A stretch of DNA of 64,000 bases from an uncultured bacterium (lineage in GTDB: Bacteria > Bacillota > Clostridia > Peptostreptococcales > Anaerovoracaceae). Positions 36,601 through 45,783 of this stretch are shown one piece after another. Position numbers and translations under genes: made by a program. The stretch covers positions 27,946-91,945 of the forward strand of contig CAJMLL010000004.1 in NCBI GenBank assembly GCA_905214225.1, in the 5' to 3' direction. Below the pieces are notes generated by a model. That model saw nothing but the letters and a program-made list of their open reading frames with translations, did not search any database and was not told the DNA's origin. Position 1 is the stretch's first letter; every line of letters starts with the position of its first letter.

Positions 36601-38202
36601 ATGAATTCAAAACGCATCAGCCGCAAGATTCTGGTAACACTGATGGCCGTTCTGCTGACCATCGCGTTCTGCGGCATGAATCCTGCAGAGTCCTTTGCTG
36701 CGTCTAAGCTGAAGCTTACACCGGCATCCAAGACACTGACTGTAGGAACGAAAGCAGTATTCAAGACGAACAAGTCTGTAAAATGGTCTGTTGTCTCCGG
36801 AAAGAAGGTTGTCAAGATTACATCCAAGACATCCAAGAAAGCGGCAGTCAAGGGACTGAAGGCAGGTAAAGCTGTTCTTCAGGCTAAATCCGGAAAGACA
36901 GCCGTTAAGGCAAAGATCACGGTTAAGAAGGCAGCAGCTCCGAAGAGCTTCAAGCTGAAGGCATCCTGCACACACAATTCGGTCGGCGTAAAGGGCGTAT
37001 GTATCGTCAGCGTTGCCAAAGTCAGCCCGGCAGGAGCAGACACAAAGGCGACCTTCAGTTCCAGCGATGCGTCCATTGCGACCGTTAACCCGACATCCGG
37101 TCTGGTAACAGGCATAAAGGAAGGAACCGTCACAATCACCGCTGCATCTACGGTAAATAAGGCAGTCAAGGCTTCCATCAAGCTGAATGTTGTAAAGACA
37201 CAGCAGGGAACCGTAACCACATCCATCGATATGACCAACGCGGAGAAATACCCGAAGGGTAAGGTCGTAAAGGTCTGGGTTCCGGTTGCACAGACAACAG
37301 ATAACCAGAAGGTCAAGGATGCAAAAATCGATGCTCCGAAGGCAGCTGCTGCGAAAATTACAACCGACAGCGAGGGCAACAAGATCGCCTGCATCGAATG
37401 GGGAAAGGACGTTGATCCTGCAGACCGCACAGCCAAAGTCAGCTTCCATGCCTGCAGAAAACAGGTAGTAAAGCCTGAACTGAAGGAAAAGGGAACTGTC
37501 GACACCAAGAAGATGGCCAAGTATCTGAAGAATACTTCCAAGAGCGGCCTTGACACACAGATCGTAAAAGATTCTGTGGCAGAAGCTCTGAAAGAAGCTG
37601 GAAATCCGACAACCGTACTGGGTAAGACAAGAGCCATCTATGACTGGACCGTCAAGAATCTGGTCAGAAAAGACACGAACTCAACATCCGGTGGAAAGGT
37701 TCTCGGATGCGGAGACGGAGACGTCGTCAGAATCCTGAATGAGAAGCAGCCGGGCGGCCACTGCACCGACATCAACTCTGTATTCATCTCCCTGCTTCGT
37801 TCTCAGGGAATCCCGGCAAGAGAAATGTTCGGTATTCGCATGAACGGCGCAGACATCACAGGCGGACAGCACTGCAGAGCACAGTTCTACCTCCCTGGCA
37901 CAGGCTGGGTAGAGGCAGACCCTGCTGACGCACTGAAGATGATCAAGACTGCCGGTGTAGAGAAGACCTCTGCAGAAGGCAAGGCCATCATCGAGCAGTA
38001 CTGGGGCGGAAACAATGAACAGTGGGTTGAGCTTTCCGAAGGAAGAGACCTGACACTCAATCCGAAGCAGGAAGGTCCTGTACTGAACAACTTCGGCTAT
38101 CCGTACGCAGAAGTTGACGGTGAAGCCGTTGATTATTACACACCGAAGACATTTGCATACACAATCAGTTTTACAGCAGATGATGATGCAGACTGCTGCT
38201 AA
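36601..38202 (+). CDS. Secreted Ig-like plus transglutaminase-like protein
   Basis: An exported protein of 533 residues. It has a signal peptide (about 1-34, ending SFAAS), two bacterial Ig-like (BIG2) repeats at about 35-115 and 120-200 (each with a KSVKW or SSDASIATV core), a linker region, and a transglutaminase-like domain with the triad C388 (GGHCTDIN), H424 (GGQHCRAQ) and D440 (EADPAD). Such domains act as proteases or cross-linkers at the cell surface. The C-terminus ends in Cys-Cys after an acidic run, which is unusual. No LPXTG or membrane anchor is seen. Confidence 0.85.
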   Translation: MNSKRISRKILVTLMAVLLTIAFCGMNPAESFAASKLKLTPASKTLTVGTKAVFKTNKSVKWSVVSGKKVVKITSKTSKKAAVKGLKAGKAVLQAKSGKTAVKAKITVKKAAAPKSFKLKASCTHNSVGVKGVCIVSVAKVSPAGADTKATFSSSDASIATVNPTSGLVTGIKEGTVTITAASTVNKAVKASIKLNVVKTQQGTVTTSIDMTNAEKYPKGKVVKVWVPVAQTTDNQKVKDAKIDAPKAAAAKITTDSEGNKIACIEWGKDVDPADRTAKVSFHACRKQVVKPELKEKGTVDTKKMAKYLKNTSKSGLDTQIVKDSVAEALKEAGNPTTVLGKTRAIYDWTVKNLVRKDTNSTSGGKVLGCGDGDVVRILNEKQPGGHCTDINSVFISLLRSQGIPAREMFGIRMNGADITGGQHCRAQFYLPGTGWVEADPADALKMIKTAGVEKTSAEGKAIIEQYWGGNNEQWVELSEGRDLTLNPKQEGPVLNNFGYPYAEVDGEAVDYYTPKTFAYTISFTADDDADCC

Positions 38203-38234
38203 TGCAGACGATCCATCATCCGACAAAATATAAA

Positions 38235-38260
38235 GAACGAGGCCTCGGCCTCGTTCTTTT
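38235..38260 (+). terminator. Compact terminator between the Ig-like genes
   Basis: A 9-bp perfect stem GAACGAGGC/GCCTCGTTC with a CTCG loop, followed by TTTT. It lies only about 18 bases before the next start codon. Confidence 0.8.
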
Positions 38261-38277
38261 CACAAGGAGAAAAAAGC

Positions 38278-39267
38278 ATGAACAAGCATACAGAATGGAC
38301 ATCCGGAAGAGTTCAGCGCCGCACACAGCGCGTGGTTCTCTTGCTTTTGATTTTTGTCCTGACGGCAGGCATACTGCTTCCATCTGATGCGGCCTCGAAA
38401 ATCAAGCCGAAGAAGCTGACGATCAGACTCAGCGCTTCCTCCGTTCAGGTCGGGCAGAAAGCCAGCGCCCGCGTGGTAAAAGCTGTGCCGCCCAAAGCCA
38501 GCAAGGCGGTTAAGTGGAAAAGCAGCAATGCGAAAGTTGCGAAAATCAGTCAGAAGGGCAGCATCACACCACTGAAGGCCGGAAAGGTAAAGATCACCGC
38601 GGTTTCAAAGCTGAATAAAAAGATATCCGCATCGGCAGTCCTCACGGTCAAAAAAGCGAAAACGACTGTCAAAACCGGCGTGGAGACCATCGACGGAATC
38701 ACCATCGACCACGACAAGAAGACGGTTTCCTTCCAGGGAAAAGTGAATGAAAACTATCTGAAGGGAAACAAGACCATGCACTTCTCGGTTTCCAGAACGG
38801 GAACAACAGCTCAGTACGCCATGCTGAAGGCCCAGTGCCCGTATTATGCCGTTCCGAATGCATTTTATGAGGGCTTGATTTCTATCGGCGGAAAACCATG
38901 GAGCACGGACAGAAATTATCTGGACGACGGCGAGAAGATCGGAGACACACCGTCAAAGATTGCAAACAAGGACTACAGCCATGTAAACGTCACCCTGACC
39001 TGGCCGGGGCAGGAGACGCCGCTTCCGCTCAGCCAGGTTCTGCTGGACGATAACGGAAATCATCCGGATCTGGACATGGTATTTACTGGAAATCAGAAAA
39101 ACCAGATTGCCAGCGCGTCAGGCTGTATGATCTGCACCAACAGCTGCTATTACGGAACGATTTCCAACCAGGCAAACGGATATACTTCCGTCGGAAAATA
39201 TCACATCGATGCCGCACACTTCCCGGCAGCGGATACACCGGTGACCGTAACGGTCTCTCTGAAATAA
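38278..39267 (+). CDS. Secreted Ig-like plus YdjY-domain protein
   Basis: An exported protein of 329 residues. A basic N-terminus and hydrophobic helix (about 19-37, ending DAAS) form the signal. One BIG2 repeat covers about 43-125 (KWKSSNAKVAKIS). The C-terminal region (about 138-329) resembles the YdjY domain: GITIDHDKKTVSF, FYEGLISIGGKP, and a cysteine motif C283-X2-C286-X3-C290 in SGCMICTNSC, with the closing DTPVTVTVSL. The YdjY function is unknown; the cysteines suggest metal or cluster binding. The ribosome binding site is AAGGAG. Confidence 0.75.
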   Translation: MNKHTEWTSGRVQRRTQRVVLLLLIFVLTAGILLPSDAASKIKPKKLTIRLSASSVQVGQKASARVVKAVPPKASKAVKWKSSNAKVAKISQKGSITPLKAGKVKITAVSKLNKKISASAVLTVKKAKTTVKTGVETIDGITIDHDKKTVSFQGKVNENYLKGNKTMHFSVSRTGTTAQYAMLKAQCPYYAVPNAFYEGLISIGGKPWSTDRNYLDDGEKIGDTPSKIANKDYSHVNVTLTWPGQETPLPLSQVLLDDNGNHPDLDMVFTGNQKNQIASASGCMICTNSCYYGTISNQANGYTSVGKYHIDAAHFPAADTPVTVTVSLK

Positions 39268-39368
39268 TCAGTTGTTGAATCAGATGTGGAAGAAGACATT
39301 CCCGACTGCAAAAAGAAAAAGCCGGGAGGGCGCGCAGACAGGCGCTGCTCCAGGCTTCATTTCTGACG

Positions 39369-39403
39369 AAAAAATGGCGGCCACAAGGTTAAGGCGGCCG
39401 CCA
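39369..39403 (-). terminator. Terminator of the DUF815 gene
   Basis: Stem TGGCGGCC/GGCCGCCA (39375-39382 with 39396-39403); on the minus strand it is followed by TTTTTT. Confidence 0.8.
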
Positions 39404-39421
39404 CAGAGTGTTCGTAATGTG

Positions 39422-40654
39422 TTACTGCAGTCCGATGGACACCTGCTGGATGAACTGGCGGGCGGTACGCGGGCTTCTTCCGTTGCTGCGGATGGCGAAG
39501 GCTTCTGCTTTTCTGCAGAGTTCGTCTTCCGGCATATCGATGTTTTCTTCTGCTGCGAGTTTTTTTACGATCTCCAGGTAGAGGTCTTTTTCCGGGCGCT
39601 GGAAGGTGATAGTCAGGCCGAAACGGGCAGACAGGCTCATGGTCTGCTGCAGGGTGTCGTTCAGGTGGATGTCGCTTCCGGCGCGGTCTTCTGCCAGCTC
39701 TCTGACCAGATGACGGCGGTTGCTGCTGGCGTAGATGGCGATGTTCTCGGATTTGCCGGTTACACTGCCTTCCAGCATACCCTTCAGGCAGCTGAAATTA
39801 TCGTCTTCTGTCGTGAAACTGAGATCATCGATAAAGAAGATGAACTTCAACGGTGTGTTATAGAGCTGGTCGATGATTTTCGGGATCTCGTGCAGCTGTG
39901 TTTTCTCGAATTCGATCAGGCGGACGCCCTGATCGGCAAAGGCGGCGGTGCAGGCTTTGATGGTGGAAGACTTTCCGGTTCCTGCATCTCCGTAGAGGAG
40001 AACGTTTGCGGCGCCGCGGCCTTCTGCCAGCGCGCGTGTATTCTCGTAGACCAGATGGCGTTCTCTTTCGTATCCGTACAGCTGATCCAGAGTCTGTGGG
40101 TCGGCGAATTTAACGGGAACGATCTCTCCGTTCTGAACTGTAAAGGAGCGGGCCTTTCGGAAGATGCCGTAGCCCTTCTCCGGTATTTCAGAAATAAATT
40201 TCTGATAGGAGGAGAGCAGATTGACGCCGGAATTGGTCCAGCGGGGGAGCCATCCCTTTGCTTCTGCGGGGTCAAGTCCGCGAACCTTCAGATTTTCCGC
40301 AAGAGCCGCTGCTGCGTCGTCCGGTGAAAACTGGGAGATGTTCTGCAGAATCTTCAGGTCGCGCATTGCCGCGGCGTGAAGTTCCGGCGAGATTTCCTGC
40401 CCGGTAACGTTTTTCTTCAGATAAATGTTCTGATCGTTTTCGATATAATTCTGGATGAATTTTCCCAGATCGCCGTCCGCAGAAATAAATAATGCACTTG
40501 AAAAGGCTCCAATCTGAGTGATCTGATCATCCAGGGAGCCGTTTTCAACTGCATATAAAAGTTTCTGAAGCGCGGATACTGCCGGAGTATCCAATATGCT
40601 TCTGAAAACGGAGAGGGCATTGATCTGAAAACGTAATGTTTCTAAGTTCTTCAT
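39422..40654 (-). CDS. DUF815-family AAA+ ATPase
   Basis: A 410-residue cytosolic ATP-binding protein of the DUF815 family, of unknown function. The Walker A GDAGTGKS is at residues 222-229 and Walker B FIFFIDDLSF near 273-282. A sensor region with ASSNRRHLV and the C-terminal RSPRTARQFIQ arginine segment fit the AAA+ fold. The first 190 residues are helical and specific to the family. It is the only gene on its strand here, divergent from valS, with its own promoter and terminator. Confidence 0.87.
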   Translation of the reverse strand: MKNLETLRFQINALSVFRSILDTPAVSALQKLLYAVENGSLDDQITQIGAFSSALFISADGDLGKFIQNYIENDQNIYLKKNVTGQEISPELHAAAMRDLKILQNISQFSPDDAAAALAENLKVRGLDPAEAKGWLPRWTNSGVNLLSSYQKFISEIPEKGYGIFRKARSFTVQNGEIVPVKFADPQTLDQLYGYERERHLVYENTRALAEGRGAANVLLYGDAGTGKSSTIKACTAAFADQGVRLIEFEKTQLHEIPKIIDQLYNTPLKFIFFIDDLSFTTEDDNFSCLKGMLEGSVTGKSENIAIYASSNRRHLVRELAEDRAGSDIHLNDTLQQTMSLSARFGLTITFQRPEKDLYLEIVKKLAAEENIDMPEDELCRKAEAFAIRSNGRSPRTARQFIQQVSIGLQ

Positions 40655-41204
40655 ACTTCAAACCAATCCTTGCTGTTTCCTGTGTGTATTCTTTTTTCAG
40701 ATGTCTTCCGGCTTTTCCTTATTTTTCAGGATTGTATCAATTTCTGTACTTCCTATTAATGAAATAGGAATAAAACCGACTACTTTCCAAGCCGCATCTG
40801 CTTTCTTTGATACGTTCATGGTACAGCGATATTTGTGAATTGTCAACAACAATAATAAAAAATACATGTTGGATACATATAATTATATTAAATTAATCTC
40901 ACGTTAACGCGTTAATGTAGTAAAGTGAAGCATACGGGCAGGACATCGGAAATCATATCTGCTCAGAAAGAAGTCTTTTAAAACATGGCATTGCTTTTAT
41001 GGAAATAATCAATGGACCCTGAGAGCAGCGGACCGTATATTTGGTATGTCTCACTTTTATTCAGTGATAACTTGTGTTAGAATAACGAATATGATTGACG
41101 TTTGACGGATTTTATGTGCAGAGAAGCAGATTTTCTTCCTTGCGCGGTGAATTTTGTCGAATGGAATGAAAATAAAAAGAAGCACTGATGAAGGACGGGA
41201 AGTT
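40655..41204. other. DUF815-valS divergent intergenic region
   Basis: About 550 bases. It holds the minus-strand DUF815 promoter (40818-40846) and a possible valS -10 (TAGAAT near 41078) with a poor -35. I searched for the T-box sequence often found before valS and did not see it. Nothing else is recognisable. Confidence 0.6.
40818..40846 (-). promoter_or_regulatory. Promoter of the DUF815 gene
   Basis: Reading on the minus strand: TTGACA (40846-40841), a 17-base spacer and TACCAT (40823-40818). It leaves a leader of about 155 bases. Confidence 0.65.
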
Positions 41205-43934
41205 ATGAAGAAGAATTTACCGAAAACCTATGATCCGAAAGCATTCGAGGACAGATTGTACTCGATGTGGGAGGAGAGCGGCTCTTTCCACGCGGAGAAT
41301 ACAGATGACAAGCCGCCGTTTACGATTATTATGCCGCCGCCGAATATTACCGGAAAGCTGCATATGGGCCATGCGCTGGACCAGACTCTGCAGGATGCAC
41401 TGATCCGCTATAAGAGAATGAGGGGCTACAATGCTCTGTGGCTGCCGGGTTCTGACCATGCCAGCATCGCGACGGAGGTTAAGGTTGCGAACAAGATCCG
41501 TGAGGAAGAGGGTCTGGAGAAGGAAGATCTCGGAAGAGAGGAATTCCTGAAGAGAGCCTGGGCCTGGAAAGAGGAGTTCGGCGGAAGAATTACCCGCCAG
41601 TGCAGAAAGCTGGGAGACTCCTGCGACTGGAGCCGTGAGAGATTTACACTGGATGAGGGCTGCAGCAGAGCGGTCCGCACGTTCTTTGTCAGACTGTATA
41701 AGAAGGGCCTGATCTACAAAGGAAATCGCCTGATTAACTGGTGCCCGAGCTGCAAGACGTCCCTGTCTGATGCTGAGGTTGAGCATGAGGATAAGGAAGG
41801 CTTCTACTGGTATTTCCGTTATCCGGCAGTTAATCCGGGGGATAAGGACATTATCGTTGCGACTTCCCGTCCGGAGACCATGTTCGGAGATGTTGCCATT
41901 GCGGTAGCGGAGGATGATGAGAGATATAAAGAGCAGGTCGGCGAGAAGGTTATTCTGCCGATTGTCGGAAGAGAGATTCCGATTATCGCGGACCCGTATC
42001 CGGATCCTGAGAAAGGAACCGGTGCCGTTAAGATTACACCGGCGCACGATCCGAACGACTTTGAGGTCGGCCAGAGACATGATCTTGAGATCATGAGCTG
42101 CATTAATGAAGACGGCACGATGAATGAACTTGCCGGAAAGTATGCGGGCATGGACCGCTACGAGTGCAGAAAGCAGTGGGTTGCTGATCTGGACGCGGCA
42201 GGATATCTGGTAAAGACAGAGAAGATGACGATTCCTACAGGAACCTGCTACCGCTGCCATACCGCGATCGAGCCGATGCTGTCTGATCAGTGGTTTGTAA
42301 AGATGGAAGACCTGGCAAAGCCGGCTCTGAAGGCTGCCGAGGACGGAGACGTTCAGTTCGTCCCGCCTAGATTCGTAAAGACTTATAACCACTGGCTGGA
42401 AGATATTCACGACTGGTGTATTTCCCGGCAGCTGTGGTGGGGTCATCAGATTCCTGCCTGGTACTGCCAGGACTGCGGAGAGACCATCGTTGCCGAAGAG
42501 GATCCGGCCTGCTGCCCGAAGTGCGGTTCCAAGAACCTGAAGCAGGATGAGGATGTACTGGATACCTGGTTCTCCTCTGCACTGTGGCCGTTCTCCACAC
42601 TCGGCTGGCCGGACAAGACCAGAGATCTGGAGTACTTCTATCCGACTGACGTTCTGGTTACCGGATACGATATCATCTTCTTCTGGGTTGTCCGCATGAT
42701 GTTCTCCGGACTTGAGGCCATGGGTGAGACACCGTTCCATTACGTCTATCTGCATGGTCTGGTCAGAGATTCCCAGGGCCGCAAGATGAGTAAGTCTCTG
42801 GGCAATGGAATCGATCCGCTGGAGGTAGTTGAGCAGCACGGTGCCGACGCGATCCGCTTCATGCTGAGCAATTCCATCACACCGGGCAACGACATGCGTT
42901 ACCAGGAAGAGAAACTGATCGCATCCAGAAACTTCGCCAACAAGCTCTGGAACGCATCCAGATTCGTGATCATGAATCTGCAGGATGATGACGGAAACCT
43001 CCTCCCTGTTGCAGACGGAGAAAGCCTGGCCTTCGATCAGACCGAGGATTTCTCCGGCATTGCGCTGAAGGATGAAGATAAATGGATGATTTCCAGAATG
43101 AATGAGGCCGTCAAGTATGTCACCGACCAGTTCGAGAAATTTGAGCTGGGTCTGGCATCCCAGAGAGTCTACGACCTGATCTGGAACGAGTACTGCGACT
43201 GGTACATCGAGCTGGTCAAGAAGAGACTCTGGGGCGATGATGAAGAGGATAAGAAGGTTGCGAGATTTGCGCTGCTTCTGGTCCTGAAGAACATTCTGAA
43301 GCTCCTGCACCCGTTAATGCCGTTTATCACAGAGGAAATCTGGGATGCTCTGCCGCATGCGGAGAAGGAGTCTGAGGGCTGCAAGAACGCATATCTGATC
43401 TGCGCACACTGGCCGGAGTACAGCGAATCCCGCTGCTTCCCTGAAGAGGAGAGTGCGATCGGCAGCATGATGGATATCGTCACTGCGATCAGAAACATCC
43501 GTTCCGAGGCAAATGTTGCACCGTCCAAGAAGGTAAGCGCTGTGATTCTCGCTGAGGGTAAAGGTGAGGAAGAACTGAAGAGAGAGCAGGCACACATCGC
43601 CGATCTTGGAAACCTGACTTCCATCTCCTTCATTCACGAGAACCAGGATGCACCGAAGAACGCAATGTCCAAGACTGCGGCTGCTGGACAGATCTTCATT
43701 CCGATGGATGAGCTCGTCGACTATAAAGAAGAGTTCGACCGTCTGACCAAGGAAAAGAAGCGTCTGGAAGGCGAAGTTCAGAGAGCAGAGAAAAAACTTT
43801 CCAATCAGGGATTTGTATCAAAAGCTCCTGAAAAAGTTGTGCAGGAAGAACGAAATAAGCTGGAAGAATATAAAGAAATGCTGAAGAATACGTCTGAACA
43901 GCTGAATACTGTTGCAGAACATCTGAATAAGTAG
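41205..43934 (+). CDS. valS: Valyl-tRNA synthetase
   Basis: Class I synthetase charging tRNA-Val, with an editing domain for mischarged threonine. From the chosen ATG it has 909 residues. HMGH is at residues 53-56, the editing domain includes TSRPETMFGDVAIAV, the KMSKS motif starts at K527, and a C-terminal coiled coil of about 65 residues (the tRNA-binding arm) ends the protein. A TTG at 41154 is in frame, but GAAGGACGGGAAG just upstream of 41205 and the position of conserved sequence favour the ATG. Confidence 0.97.
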   Translation: MKKNLPKTYDPKAFEDRLYSMWEESGSFHAENTDDKPPFTIIMPPPNITGKLHMGHALDQTLQDALIRYKRMRGYNALWLPGSDHASIATEVKVANKIREEEGLEKEDLGREEFLKRAWAWKEEFGGRITRQCRKLGDSCDWSRERFTLDEGCSRAVRTFFVRLYKKGLIYKGNRLINWCPSCKTSLSDAEVEHEDKEGFYWYFRYPAVNPGDKDIIVATSRPETMFGDVAIAVAEDDERYKEQVGEKVILPIVGREIPIIADPYPDPEKGTGAVKITPAHDPNDFEVGQRHDLEIMSCINEDGTMNELAGKYAGMDRYECRKQWVADLDAAGYLVKTEKMTIPTGTCYRCHTAIEPMLSDQWFVKMEDLAKPALKAAEDGDVQFVPPRFVKTYNHWLEDIHDWCISRQLWWGHQIPAWYCQDCGETIVAEEDPACCPKCGSKNLKQDEDVLDTWFSSALWPFSTLGWPDKTRDLEYFYPTDVLVTGYDIIFFWVVRMMFSGLEAMGETPFHYVYLHGLVRDSQGRKMSKSLGNGIDPLEVVEQHGADAIRFMLSNSITPGNDMRYQEEKLIASRNFANKLWNASRFVIMNLQDDDGNLLPVADGESLAFDQTEDFSGIALKDEDKWMISRMNEAVKYVTDQFEKFELGLASQRVYDLIWNEYCDWYIELVKKRLWGDDEEDKKVARFALLLVLKNILKLLHPLMPFITEEIWDALPHAEKESEGCKNAYLICAHWPEYSESRCFPEEESAIGSMMDIVTAIRNIRSEANVAPSKKVSAVILAEGKGEEELKREQAHIADLGNLTSISFIHENQDAPKNAMSKTAAAGQIFIPMDELVDYKEEFDRLTKEKKRLEGEVQRAEKKLSNQGFVSKAPEKVVQEERNKLEEYKEMLKNTSEQLNTVAEHLNK

Positions 43935-43944
43935 TATAGTATCT

Positions 43945-43996
43945 GGCCTGGCTGAGCAGGGAGCCTTGTATCCTCGCGAAGCCGGGCCGTTTTTTT
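43945..43996 (+). terminator. Terminator after valS
   Basis: Stem GGCCTGGCT with AGCCGGGCC (43945-43953 with 43980-43988, one G-T pair), then GTTTTTTTC. Confidence 0.75.
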
Positions 43997-44043
43997 CAGG
44001 GGTTCGGGCGCGGAAGCGTCCGGAATATGCTTGGGGGAGCTAT

Positions 44044-44817
44044 ATGACCAGGGATATCGTACTGAGTGAGGATATCATTTTAAAGGAAATTATCGACATC
44101 GGTCAGGCGATGCTGGAATGCGGAGCCGAGGTGAGCCGATGTGAGGACAGCATGAAACGCATGTGCCGCGCCTATAACGCGAGGCAGGCGGACCTGTTCA
44201 TTCTGACCTCCTGCATCATGGCTACTGTGCAGTGGCAGGACGGCAGGATGGTGACCCAGATCCGCATGGTGAAAACCGGAAGCATGGATTTTGACAAGCT
44301 GGACTATCTCAATGATCTGTCTCGTTACGTCGTTGCGCACAAGCCAAGTGAAGAAGAGCTGGCATCGCGCTTTCAGGATGTCATGAACAGAAAGTCCATG
44401 ACCAAACCGGCATTTTTCATAGGTTCTGTGCTGATAGCAGCCGGATTCTGTGTGTTTTACGGGGGCACGATGATTGACGCGGCAGCTGCCGGCCTTATCT
44501 CGCTGTTTGTCATGTACATCAGCCGGATCCTGCAGAGGCTGGAAGACAACGCCTTTGTGAAGGATTTTGTGCTGTCCTTTCTGGTGGGTTTTTCTTCGGA
44601 TCTGGCCAGTGGTCTGGGACTGGTCACCCATCCTTCGTCTATCACAATCGGCTGCATCATGCTTCTGATCAGCGGACTGGGCATCACCAACGGTATCCGC
44701 GATGTTCTTCACCGCGACATTATGTCCGGATTTCTGCGTGTTACAAGCGCCTGCATGGGCGCCGTGGCGATTGCCTGTGGAATCATGCTTGCCATGGTAA
44801 TTTTCAGGAGGGTGTAG
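44044..44817 (+). CDS. ThrE-type exporter, N-terminal (DUF1212) subunit
   Basis: A 258-residue membrane protein matching the N-terminal half of threonine/serine exporters. The cytosolic part has IGQAMLECGAEVSRCEDSM, the family hallmark, followed by about five helices from residue 120. ThrE exports threonine and serine in Corynebacterium; in many Firmicutes it is split into two genes, as here. The substrate is inference. An in-frame start at 43966 lies in the valS terminator, while GGGGGAG before 44044 marks the real ATG. The second subunit starts one base after the stop codon. Confidence 0.85.
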   Translation: MTRDIVLSEDIILKEIIDIGQAMLECGAEVSRCEDSMKRMCRAYNARQADLFILTSCIMATVQWQDGRMVTQIRMVKTGSMDFDKLDYLNDLSRYVVAHKPSEEELASRFQDVMNRKSMTKPAFFIGSVLIAAGFCVFYGGTMIDAAAAGLISLFVMYISRILQRLEDNAFVKDFVLSFLVGFSSDLASGLGLVTHPSSITIGCIMLLISGLGITNGIRDVLHRDIMSGFLRVTSACMGAVAIACGIMLAMVIFRRV

Positions 44818-44818
44818 G

Positions 44819-45298
44819 ATGACTCTGAATTCAAGCATTGCCCTTCAGCTGATTTTCTGTACCATCGGGTGCATCGGAGTCGGCTGCTGGTATAATATTA
44901 AGGGAAAACAGTTCGTTTTCAACGCCGTCGGAGCATTCCTGACCTGGGGAGTGGAAATCCTTGCCCATAATCTTACAAACAGCAATTTTATGGCAACTTT
45001 TGTGGCCGCTGTTTTTGTGGCAGCCTTTGCAGAATTCATGGCCAGAGCCTGCCGCGCTCCTTCCACGACCTTTTTAACGACAGGCGCCTTTCCGCTGGTT
45101 CCCGGAGCGAGCCTCTACAATTCTATGTATAATGCCGTGCAGGGACATTTCACCATGGCTGCCTACAACCTCTTTCAGGTCATTGCCGTTGCGATGGCGA
45201 TTGCGCTGGGCTTTATCGTCGTCAGCATCCTGCGCAGATATATCCAGTTCGGAATTAAATATTACAGACACAGAAAACGTCTGCGGGAGCGGTCGTAG
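44819..45298 (+). CDS. ThrE-type exporter, C-terminal (DUF3815) subunit
   Basis: A 159-residue membrane protein with four or five helices, equivalent to the C-terminal half of ThrE. Visible are AEFMARACRAPSTTFLTTGAFPLVPG (quoted in part here as the PSTTFL and PLVPGASLYN segments), which are typical. CAGGAGG overlaps the end of the preceding gene, so translation is probably coupled. Together the two subunits would form one exporter. Confidence 0.85.
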   Translation: MTLNSSIALQLIFCTIGCIGVGCWYNIKGKQFVFNAVGAFLTWGVEILAHNLTNSNFMATFVAAVFVAAFAEFMARACRAPSTTFLTTGAFPLVPGASLYNSMYNAVQGHFTMAAYNLFQVIAVAMAIALGFIVVSILRRYIQFGIKYYRHRKRLRERS

Positions 45299-45783
45299 CT
45301 GCTGTGAGATTTTCAGATAGACTGCTGTACCGGGCGTCATGGCACGGGGCCGTGTTATTTTCTGGGGCTGCTGCATGAAGCATAAAGGAGTTTCATGCAG
45401 CAGCCCCCTGCCTTTATTAGCGGTAACTTCTGTAAATATTATCCAAGGATACGGGGATGAAGATGTAAGAAAAGAGAGAATGGATGTATGCAGTATACAC
45501 GAATATCGCATTTAGTCGTCGTAAAGCAGTCCTCGTATGGCCTTCGTAGGTAGTTTATGCCTGCCTTCGCAGCAGCTGAAATTTTGAACATTTCCCGTTT
45601 GGTATTTCCGATTTGAGAAGGCTCCGCTTTCAATTCCTTCAGGCCTTGCAGGCTGTCTTTTGTCAGACGGTGGAACCGGACCTGTATTTTATGTTATAAT
45701 AACTATACATATGCCTCGGGCATGTGCTTGTAAGCAAGAGGGGGATTATTTCTTATTGTATCGCATGGGAATGGAGGATCAAT
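45299..45783. other. ThrE-glyA intergenic region
   Basis: About 485 bases with a 16-bp perfect hairpin (45364-45407), a weak 5-bp hairpin (CACGG/CCGTG near 45342-45353), and a TATAAT (45695-45700) that may be the glyA -10, although its -35 is poor. A GGTGGAACCG string near 45669 resembles part of a T-box but lies upstream of that -10 and lacks the other parts. Confidence 0.55.
45364..45407. repeat. Long perfect hairpin
   Basis: GGGGCTGCTGCATGAA (45364-45379) pairs exactly with TTCATGCAGCAGCCCC (45392-45407) around a 12-base loop. No T run follows on either strand, so it is not a typical terminator. Confidence 0.7.

Noticed and set aside
39272..40327. A 351-codon plus-strand frame opposite the DUF815 gene
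   Set aside because: The minus strand has a complete AAA+ ATPase with promoter and terminator; the plus frame shows no domain.
45669..45679. GGTGGAACCG resembling the T-box core upstream of glyA
   Set aside because: It lies upstream of the likely -10 of glyA, no specifier stem or terminator follows, and the flanking bases do not match the T-box antiterminator.
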